A stretch of 50,285 nucleotides of DNA from Candidatus Methylobacter titanis. GTDB taxonomy: Bacteria > Pseudomonadota > Gammaproteobacteria > Methylococcales > Methylomonadaceae. The translations under genes were made by a program, and so were the position numbers. Each line of letters starts with the position of its first letter. Position 1 is the stretch's first letter. The notes below the pieces were generated by a model that saw only the letters and a program-made list of their open reading frames with translations, did not search any database and was not told the origin of the DNA. The stretch spans positions 1-50,285 of the forward strand of contig JAQSDX010000025.1 in NCBI GenBank assembly GCA_029946125.1, written 5' to 3'. Shown here piece after piece: positions 1 to 7,100 of the stretch.

Positions 1-225
1 CGGGAGTGGTTAAAAGAGCGGGGGATAAAAGCCGTCATTCCGCCAAAATCGAACCGAAAAGAAAAAATTGAGTGTGATTTTTGGCTTTATAAAGAACGGC
101 ATGCAGTCGAATGCATGTTCGGCAAGCTCAAACACTATCGTAGAATTGCTACACGTTATGAGAAAAAAGCCTTTAATTACATGGGAATGCTGTCATTTGC
201 CTCGGTACTTTTATGGTTAAGATGA
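1..225 (+). pseudogene. IS5-family transposase, C-terminal fragment cut by the window edge
   Basis: Frame 1 is open from the first base to a TGA at 223-225 and gives 74 residues. It contains KAVIPPKSNRKEKIECD, then YKERHAVECMFGKLKHYRRI with the catalytic-region glutamate of IS5-type DDE transposases, then the usual end FASVLLWLR. The family reading is firm. The rest of the gene lies left of the window, so I cannot say whether the element is intact. Both short hairpins in 226-359 lie downstream of it, but I could not identify a terminal inverted repeat. Confidence 0.85.
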
Positions 226-359
226 AACGTCAACAGAACCTAGCAGGCTGCCTGAGAATTGTAGGGCACCCTTGCGCAGAGGGTTGAGTTATTTGATTTT
301 CATTCCTAGCGAGGGAAAGCCTTTTTGATGGCGCTAGGCCAAAGGGAGGCGTGGCTTTT

Positions 360-551
360 TCAATCGCGCTTTTCACGACCCAATAAGCCAAAGACCAATA
401 TTGCGGCAACTACGATGCCCGTTAACATCATATTTTGTCTGGAGGCACCGAATATATAAGCGATGGCAGCACCCACGCCCATTCCTAGTCCGGTAAAGGC
501 CAAACTACGCATGACTCGGCATAATGAACAATCTTGATGGTAAGACTTCAT
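360..551 (-). CDS. Small two-helix membrane protein, unknown function
   Basis: A 63-residue product with a Cys-containing start (DCSLCRVMRS), then two hydrophobic stretches at about residues 17-36 and 40-57, the first glycine rich (GLGMGVGAAIAYIFG), and a charged end (GREKRD). It lies 76 bases after soxZ on the same strand and may be the last gene of that run. I see no strong ribosome binding site and do not recognise a family. The membrane-protein look is clear; the function is not known. Confidence 0.5.
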   Translation of the reverse strand: MKSYHQDCSLCRVMRSLAFTGLGMGVGAAIAYIFGASRQNMMLTGIVVAAILVFGLLGREKRD

Positions 552-627
552 TGATTTTTTATCTCGTCGTTGATTTCAATCGGGTGAGGTTATTTTAAAT
601 CATCGGCGCGAATTTTCGGCAGTACCC

Positions 628-939
628 TTATTTGACAACATGAACCTGAGTATCTTTGTTGCCCAGATTATCCAGCCAACTGATGGTGATTTTATCGCCG
701 GCGTTGCCGCCTCTTAGCATAAAAGAAAAAAAGGGGTCTTTGGAAATATTGGCGCCTATTTTGCCGTTAATAATAACGTTTTTATTCAGCTTTACCGTGA
801 GTTCCTGAATAAAATGTGCGGGGATTAATGCATTGGTTTTGGCATCCCGATTACGACCGTGTTCCATCGGGTGGGCTATCAGCATCCTGATTTGCGTTTC
901 CCCGTCCTTGCGCTTAGTGCGTATTTTGATACTCGACAT
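628..939 (-). CDS. soxZ: SoxZ sulfur-carrier partner protein
   Basis: I place the start at 939, giving 103 residues beginning MSSIKIRTKRKDGETQIRML; an upstream in-frame start would overlap soxY. The sequence has the SoxZ immunoglobulin-like pattern: IAHPMEHGRNRD near the front, IPAHFIQELTV in the middle, and a late stretch around DKITISWLDNLG. In known systems SoxZ pairs with SoxY in the periplasm and supports the cysteine arm that carries sulfur during thiosulfate oxidation. It follows soxY by 7 bases. No soxAX, soxB or soxCD is in the window, so a full Sox pathway cannot be claimed. Confidence 0.88.
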   Translation of the reverse strand: MSSIKIRTKRKDGETQIRMLIAHPMEHGRNRDAKTNALIPAHFIQELTVKLNKNVIINGKIGANISKDPFFSFMLRGGNAGDKITISWLDNLGNKDTQVHVVK

Positions 940-946
940 CTGAATT

Positions 947-1411
947 CTAGCAACCGCCCATAGTAACGATGACTTTTTCTCCTGCACTATAAAATCCTTC
1001 GCTAGTCTCTACGATGACCAGAACTGCAGATGATTCGGCTATTTTTAAGTGGGTCGATACAAAAGGATCAAGGTCTGGCGATAATTCAAATTTGGCGGCC
1101 AACGGTGTCGGGTTTTTTTCGACCAGTATGGCAATGCTTTCAACATCCTTTAGGGTGCTGGTTACCGTAATGGAGACGGCTGCGCCATTGACCGCTATTT
1201 TGGGAAGTTGGATGTCGATTTTATCGGATGCGATGATTTCTTGGTCTTTGAATAAACGCTTTAGGGTCTGTTGTAGGCTATGGGTCGATGGCGTGTCGGG
1301 GAGCAAGTTTGCCTTTGCCTCGGATAAAGATAGCAGTCCGCTGGTCACAATAATCGAATAAGCACTTAAGGCAACAGACTTCTTGATGAATGTTCTGCGG
1401 TTAGCGGTCAT
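947..1411 (-). CDS. soxY: SoxY sulfur-carrier protein with a Tat-type leader
   Basis: A 154-residue protein. The leader NRRTFIKKSVAL fits a twin-arginine signal, as expected for SoxY, followed by a hydrophobic stretch and a likely cleavage after SEAKA. The mature part is the SoxY beta-sandwich. The end is TMGGC, so the carrier cysteine is the very last residue, whereas classical SoxY ends GGCGG. The cysteine that holds the sulfur substrate is kept, but the swinging arm is two glycines short. It lies 32 bases after thiE and just before soxZ on the same strand. A variant SoxYZ used as a stand-alone sulfur carrier is possible. Confidence 0.88.
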   Translation of the reverse strand: MTANRRTFIKKSVALSAYSIIVTSGLLSLSEAKANLLPDTPSTHSLQQTLKRLFKDQEIIASDKIDIQLPKIAVNGAAVSITVTSTLKDVESIAILVEKNPTPLAAKFELSPDLDPFVSTHLKIAESSAVLVIVETSEGFYSAGEKVIVTMGGC

Positions 1412-1443
1412 GATGTCTATTATTCCGGATTTATTGACAGTAT

Positions 1444-2061
1444 TTAATCGCTAAATAAGGTTTGATAAGCCCTAGCCGATTGTTCCGGTTGATCGTCGAA
1501 TAGCCCACCGATCACGGCTAATAAATCGGCTCCTGAGGCAAGTAACTGTCTGCCATTTTCCGGCAAAATGCCGCCTATGGCGACGATCGGAATAGTCAGC
1601 GCCAGTTTTGCTTGTCGTAGTGTTTCAATATGGGCGGGCGCGGCCAGTGGCTTTGAGTTGGACGGAAAAAATCGCCCGAAAGCCACATAAGTAGCGCCTT
1701 GTGTTTGCGCTGCTATGGCTTGTTCGACAAAGTCATAGCAGGACACGCCGATAATAGCGGCACTGCCCAACTGCTTTTTTGCCTGGGCAATTGCGCCGTC
1801 TTCTTTGCCGAGGTGAACACCGTCAGCGCCTGCCAGTATCGCCAGTTCGATGTCATCATTGATCAGCAACGGGACGTTATATTGATGGCAGACTTTAACC
1901 AGTTCACGGGCAAGAAATGGCGCATCAACAGGATTTTTGTCACGGTATTGCACGACGACGGCACCGCCTTTAATTGCCGCCGTTACTTCATTAATAATAG
2001 TGTCGCCGGATTTGTTTTCGGTCTGGGTGATTGCGTAAAGCCCGCGAGTAGGGAATTTCAT
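1444..2061 (-). CDS. thiE: Thiamine-phosphate synthase
   Basis: ThiE joins hydroxymethylpyrimidine pyrophosphate and thiazole phosphate to make thiamine phosphate in the cytosol. Starting at 2061 the product is 205 residues, a normal ThiE length, and begins MKFPTRGLYAIT. A GGAAAGG ribosome site lies about 9 bases before this ATG and touches the alternative ATG at 2070, so 2061 is preferred. Visible family motifs are VQYRDKN, LLINDDIELA, GADGVHLGKED (diphosphate and Mg binding), and IPIVAIGGI near the end. It follows thiD with a gap of 52 bases on the same strand. No TPP riboswitch was seen upstream of the run. Confidence 0.93.
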   Translation of the reverse strand: MKFPTRGLYAITQTENKSGDTIINEVTAAIKGGAVVVQYRDKNPVDAPFLARELVKVCHQYNVPLLINDDIELAILAGADGVHLGKEDGAIAQAKKQLGSAAIIGVSCYDFVEQAIAAQTQGATYVAFGRFFPSNSKPLAAPAHIETLRQAKLALTIPIVAIGGILPENGRQLLASGADLLAVIGGLFDDQPEQSARAYQTLFSD

Positions 2062-2113
2062 TGTCGGCATCCTTTCCGGCGCTTTGCGTGCAAATCCGCT
2101 CCCGGCGGATTTG

Positions 2114-2905
2114 TCATGCATCTTCATCCATCCAGAAAAATCGATTGGGAATATGCTGGCCTTTGCCCGGTTGGTAAGCGGTATTTAATGAATTCCAGGT
2201 ATATTCCTGAGCTTCGATGACCGCTTGCAACGGCTCCAGTCCGTGTGCGATCAAAGCGGCAATGCTGGAAGCCAGCGTGCAGCCGGAGCCATGATAGCTG
2301 AACGGCAATCTGTCCCAAGTATAGGTTTCCCAGCTGCGCCGGTCATGGAACAGCTGATTACTGACCGACGGCGTAGCTTCATGGCTGCCGGTAATCAGCA
2401 CATAGTCGCAGCCTTTTTCCAGCAAGGCTAAGCCGCAGTCATTAAGGTTAGTCAATCCGGTCAGTTTGCGAGCCTCTTCGCTGTTGGGCGTTAACACGGT
2501 AGTGCAGGGCAGTAGCAAGTCGACGAGGGTTGTTATAAGCCGGTCGTTTGACAATTCTGTGCCGCCTCCCGCCGCCAATACCGGATCCAAGATAACCGGA
2601 ATATGCGGGTGCTGTTTTAATACCGCATGAATGGCGACAGCGGTTTCATGGTGGCCGATCAAGCCGATTTTAAACGCCTTAACCGTCAGGTCGTCCAGTA
2701 AGGTGTTGGCCTGACTGATAATTGCATCCGGGCTTTGTGGAATAAGTTTTTTGACATTCCGGGTGTCCTGTTCGGTTAAGGCGGTGATAACGCTGGCGGC
2801 GTGACAGCGATGGCTGACCAAAGTCTCAATATCCGCCTGAACCCCTGCGCCTCCGCTGGGGTCATGACCGGAAAATGAAAGTACAACGGGGCGGTTTACG
2901 CTCAT
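2114..2905 (-). CDS. thiD: Hydroxymethylpyrimidine/phosphomethylpyrimidine kinase
   Basis: A 263-residue ribokinase-fold enzyme that phosphorylates the thiamine pyrimidine precursor twice. The front carries VLSFSGHDPSGGAGVQADI, the substrate site of ThiD. ITALTEQ follows, then DPVLAAGGG, LTPNSEEARKL, and near the end YHGSGCTLASSIAALI, which holds the anion hole and catalytic aspartate region (here GSGC). Length and order are typical for a single-domain ThiD, without the ThiE or TenA fusions seen elsewhere. It starts 5 bases after the ompA-like gene ends, so it is probably co-transcribed with it, and thiE follows. Confidence 0.94.
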   Translation of the reverse strand: MSVNRPVVLSFSGHDPSGGAGVQADIETLVSHRCHAASVITALTEQDTRNVKKLIPQSPDAIISQANTLLDDLTVKAFKIGLIGHHETAVAIHAVLKQHPHIPVILDPVLAAGGGTELSNDRLITTLVDLLLPCTTVLTPNSEEARKLTGLTNLNDCGLALLEKGCDYVLITGSHEATPSVSNQLFHDRRSWETYTWDRLPFSYHGSGCTLASSIAALIAHGLEPLQAVIEAQEYTWNSLNTAYQPGKGQHIPNRFFWMDEDA

Positions 2906-2910
2906 GTCGG

Positions 2911-3738
2911 CTACTGAGGGTAGTTGTATTGCTGCTGTGGATAGGTTTGTTGCTGCGGATAACCTTGCTGCTGTGGATAGGTTTGTTGCTGCGGATAACC
3001 TTGCTGCTGCGGATAGGTTTGCTGTTGTGGATAACCTTGCTGCTGTGGATAGCCCTGCTGTTGTTGTGGCTGTTGAGTAGCCCCTGCATTTTTATTGGCG
3101 ACAATAGCCAACTCTACCCGGCGGTTCTGCGCCCGGTTCGGCTCATTGACATTAGGCACTTTCGGCATTCTTTTGCCTATACCCTGTTGAGTCAGACGGG
3201 AATAATTGACGCCATGTTGAGCCAAATAACTTGAAACACTGGCTGCGCGTCGTTCGGACAACATTTGATTATAGCTATCCGTACCTATATCATCGGTATG
3301 TCCGGTGACATTGATGGTTGAATCCGGATATTGATTTAATACCTTGGCGACAGAATCTAAAGCGCCTTGTGCTTGCTGCGTTAAGTTTGCCGAATCAAAG
3401 GCAAAAGTAACGTTGCTCGGCATGGTCAGATTAAGCGTATTGTCTGCTGTTCTTTGCACCTCGATACCGGTACCTTGCAACGACTGTTGCATCTCTTGCT
3501 GCTGGTGATCCATATAGGCACCTACAGCCGCGCCAACGAGGCCACCGGCTACAGCACCCAATCCGGCATTCTTAAGATCGTTGCCACCGAACAGTGTTCC
3601 CGCGCCTGCGCCGACTGCCGCGCCTAATCCGCCGCCCATAGCTGTTTTGCCGAGACTGGATTGCCCTGTATAGGGATCAGTGACACAAGCTGTCAAAAGA
3701 ACCGAACTTATACCTACTATCAATAATTTTTTTTTCAT
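2911..3738 (-). CDS. OmpA-family lipoprotein with glycine zipper and Pro-Gln-rich tail
   Basis: The 275-residue product starts with a lipoprotein signal ending in LLTAC (lipidated Cys at residue 18). Next comes a glycine-zipper segment (about 34-75, GGGLGAAVGAGAGTLFGG and GAVAGGLVGAAVGAY), which usually sits in a membrane. Residues about 105-220 form an OmpA-like peptidoglycan-binding domain, with INVTGHTDDIGTDSYN and LSERRAASV, and NRRVEL at its end. The tail of about 55 residues is a repeat of a six-residue YPQQQ(G/T) unit. This arrangement fits an envelope protein linking the outer membrane to peptidoglycan. The tail is unusual and could be exposed or unstructured. It is the first gene of the thiDE-soxYZ run. 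Confidence 0.9.
   Translation of the reverse strand: MKKKLLIVGISSVLLTACVTDPYTGQSSLGKTAMGGGLGAAVGAGAGTLFGGNDLKNAGLGAVAGGLVGAAVGAYMDHQQQEMQQSLQGTGIEVQRTADNTLNLTMPSNVTFAFDSANLTQQAQGALDSVAKVLNQYPDSTINVTGHTDDIGTDSYNQMLSERRAASVSSYLAQHGVNYSRLTQQGIGKRMPKVPNVNEPNRAQNRRVELAIVANKNAGATQQPQQQQGYPQQQGYPQQQTYPQQQGYPQQQTYPQQQGYPQQQTYPQQQYNYPQ
2914..3075 (-). repeat. In-frame 18-bp tandem repeat coding for YPQQQ(G/T)
   Basis: On the plus strand the pattern is built from ATAGGTTTG or ATAACCTTG followed by CTGCTGYGG-type triplets, repeated about eight to nine times with small changes. It codes the Pro-Gln tail of the OmpA-like protein. Alternating G and T residues give a 36-bp higher-order period. Such arrays change copy number by slippage, so the tail length may vary between strains. 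Confidence 0.85.
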
Positions 3739-4179
3739 AAGAATATAACCTTGGGTTAGTTTGGGGATTTTAGTGGATTATTTTGACGGCAAAGTCAAAA
3801 GCACATTGACATCAGTCCTCTAAAGGAAAGTGTATTTCGTGAATATTAACAAAGTTATTCTATCAGTCCTTTGATGATTGATGCGATAATTTTTCAGAAA
3901 AGCCCCTTCCTTCAGGTCGTAAGTATCTACGCAAGTTTAATAACTTATAAAACAATTAGTTAAATTCGGTTATTCATGATTTCCGGTTAACAGCTGACTG
4001 CGTTGAGTGTCAAAACTCACCTCGTAAAGGTGATTATCTTTATGAAAAACCGACTATATTCCCCTAACCAACTGATTATAGATATTTAAAGTTATGTAGA
4101 TAGCTATGCCTTCAGGTGGGGGATATAAGGGCGCTTTTGATGCGTTGCTCACGGATTGCAATGGGCGGAGATCGTCCGA
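3739..4179. other. Intergenic region with two mobile-element-like end sequences
   Basis: No convincing gene is present; the 82- and 69-residue frames around 4106-4354 run into the antisense of the NRPS gene. The ompA-like gene needs its promoter here, and the NRPS operon ends here. Two short stretches, at 3903-3921 and 4109-4140, carry the CCTTCAGGT core that also occurs at 33457, and resemble ends of IS200/IS605 elements. Confidence 0.5.
4107..4140 (+). mobile_element. IS200/IS605-type end remnant beside the NRPS operon
   Basis: The segment CCTTCAGGTGGGGGATATAAG (4109-4129) matches 33457-33478 with a one-base change in the block and stays similar for some bases beyond. A shorter CCCCTTCCTTCAGGT copy is at 3903-3917. 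These blocks resemble non-coding ends of IS200/IS605 elements. No tnpA or tnpB is near, so this is a relic or a solitary end. Confidence 0.4.
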
Positions 4180-7100
4180 TTATTGCAGTGCATGCAGCTT
4201 TTTTTGTAAGTCTAAGACATCTTGCAAGCGCGGTTCTAACTCATGCTGCAATAAATGCAATAATTGTTTATGCTGTTCAATACAAAATGGCTTTAACTCG
4301 CATATCTTATATTTCATGGCGATAGCTTTGCTAAGCTGCTGTTGTTGCATATAGATGAAATGTAATGTTTCATATCCGGCTGTTAAATAGGGATAAGTTT
4401 GAACGCCGTCAAGCGCCACCTGTTCCGCCTCATCATATCGCTCTACAGCAATTAAATTTTTCACATGAATATAGTAATTTATAGGCTTGTACGGATCAGT
4501 ATCGAGTAGTTTTTTGGTGAAGTTAATTATATAGTTATAGTTGGTTTTGTTTATGTTCTTGCTAATTTCCTGCGCAAAACTGTGCATTCCAGTACTAATA
4601 TACTCAGGATAATGCTCGTTAAAATGACAGGATATTTTATTAAAAATACTCATTGCTTTTGAATAATTCCTTTTATGCACATAGGCTAAACCAAGATAGG
4701 ATAAGGATAAATAGTCTGTATGATTGTTTTTTAAAGCGTCCCTGGCATGAATGATAGTTTGTTCAAAATCTTCTAAAGCGAAATAATTTTCAGCAAGATT
4801 CTGATAAACTTGTGCTCTTTCTTTGTTAGTAGAGCATTTTATTAATGCGCGTTTATTAATAATAAGAGCATCTTGTGCGCCTCTTGCATATCGAGTTATC
4901 TCGGCTAACTTAATTAAAATAGTCGCTGAATTATGCTCACCCGTATGCAAATATTGATGATAATACTGTATAGCCTGAGTCAGGTTTCCCTGTTCTTCCA
5001 GTTGAGCGATATTAGCCAAATCAAGGACTGGGGCATCGTAGCTGTGAATATCCCTGGTTATAATGATATTGCAGCCGGTTTCAAACCAAGTTCCGAACTT
5101 ATCAACGACACAAAACCTTAAGACAGCCTCGGCTGATTCGTTTAGTTTATTGACATGATAAAAAGCGCTGCATTTTTGACCCGGCTTTAAAGCAATATCC
5201 AGGGTTACTTTGTTTTCAGCATATAAAATAGCCCGGCCTAAATTGGATAACCAATGATGTGTTATCGATAGCTGTCCCGCAGGCCATAAAATTTGACTGC
5301 AATTGGTTATCTCGACCCTAAAAATAATTTTTTGGGCGCTTTGCTCATGTAATACAGCCTGAATATGACATTGTTTAGCCAGATCAGGTAGTGGCTCAAG
5401 CCTCTCGTTTTCCACTATATTTTTAATGCGAGACTCAATACGTTCGGCCACAATCATTGCTGATATATAATATAATTCTGGATAATGTTGACTCTCTATG
5501 ATATCCAATGTCCAACCGCCAGGATAATATTGTTTTAAAATATCGGATTGATTCAGTCGTGATAATTCGTTAATTAGACCGTTTTCATGAAAAAGTAAAA
5601 AAGCAATATTACCTGAATAGGTACAAGGTAAGCTTTGATCGACCATAATCAATAAAGGCACAGACTTTTGTTGTGCCAACAGTCGAGTGGCTATTTCAAA
5701 AGCCAATAAACCGCCTGAACAATATCCCCCTAATAAATAGGGACCCGATGGATTTAATTTAATTATTTCACCGGCATAATAATCCGCTAATGACGAAAAA
5801 TTATTTTCATTTAATTGAATGATATTGAATCCTGAAATTAAATCATAAAATGGCCTGTTTTTACTATGTGCGCCGAGATACTTTCCTCCATTAACAAAAT
5901 ATAATGGAATGCCGGATAAATGCTCATTGTAAGGAAATATCAGCGGATGGTCAGGGTGCTGTTTTTCTTTTTTTCCGTTGGCATAGGTCAATAGACGCTT
6001 AAAATCATTATCAGCCATCCCATATTGATTTTTTTGCTGTGATTGAGCTGAGTTTGTTATCGACTGAAGATGAATGGCCTGCTCTTCGATAGTGTAACTT
6101 TGCAACAAACCATCAGCCGGAAAAGAGATGGCCAGTTCTTTTTCTATGAATACGGTTAACTGGAAAAACAGAAAAGAATAACCGCCCAGATCAAAAAAAT
6201 TGTCATGCCTGCCAACGGAAGGGATGCGTAGTATCTTTTTCCATATACGCGCCAACTGCCGCTCCAATTTTCCTTGGGGGGCGGTAAAGGTGGCTTCAGA
6301 CGTTTGCGGCGTTTGTTCCGGTTTGGGTAATGCGTGTCGATCCAGCTTACCGTTCGGCAGTAACGGTATGCTTTCCACTATCACAAAGGCAGATGGCAGC
6401 ATATAGCTCGGCAACTTCTCTTTGAGAAATTGACGCATGACAGCTGCATCCGGGGGATTATCTTGCATCTGGAGCACCAGATAGGCAGTCAAGCGTTGGT
6501 CACCCGGCTGATCTTCCCTCATGATAACTGCTGCCCCGGCTATTCCGGAATACTGCAGTAACACCGCTTCAATTTCACCTAACTCGATGCGGTGACCGTG
6601 CAGCTTAATCTGCTGGTCAATACGCCCCAAAAATTCGACGCTGCCATCGGGCAGATAACGCGCCAGATCACCGGTTTTATACAAGCGCTCCTGAATGTCA
6701 TTGCTGAAAGGATTGGCAATAAACTTTTCAGCGCTTAATTCAGGGCGATTAAGATAACCTCGTGCCAAGCCGTCGCCACCGATATGCAACTCCCCGGCCA
6801 CACCCGCCGGAACCGGTTGCAAATGCCTGTCCAGTATATAAAACTGAGTGTTGGCAATAGGACGACCAATAGGCGTGACCCTAGTCAAGAAAGTATCGTC
6901 AGATAAACGCTGCGCCGATGACCAGACGGTTGTCTCGGTCGGGCCGTAGAGATTCCATAACGCTTTGGATTTCTTTCGTAAACGTAAGGCCAAATCATGA
7001 GGCAGAGCCTCGCCACCGCATAAAATTTTCAGTTGCGGATTGCCTGCCCAACCTGCCGCCAGCAACAAATGCCAAGCCGCCGGTGTGGCTTGCATGAGGG

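Noticed and set aside
1014-1361. 115-residue plus-strand frame
   Set aside because: It is antisense to soxY and has no motif.
2914-3075. Possible CRISPR array
   Set aside because: The repeats are directly adjacent without unique spacers and code for the OmpA-like tail.
3739-4100. TPP riboswitch for the thiD-thiE run
   Set aside because: I saw no conserved CUGAGA and related blocks, and the first gene after this region is the ompA-like gene, not a thiamine gene.
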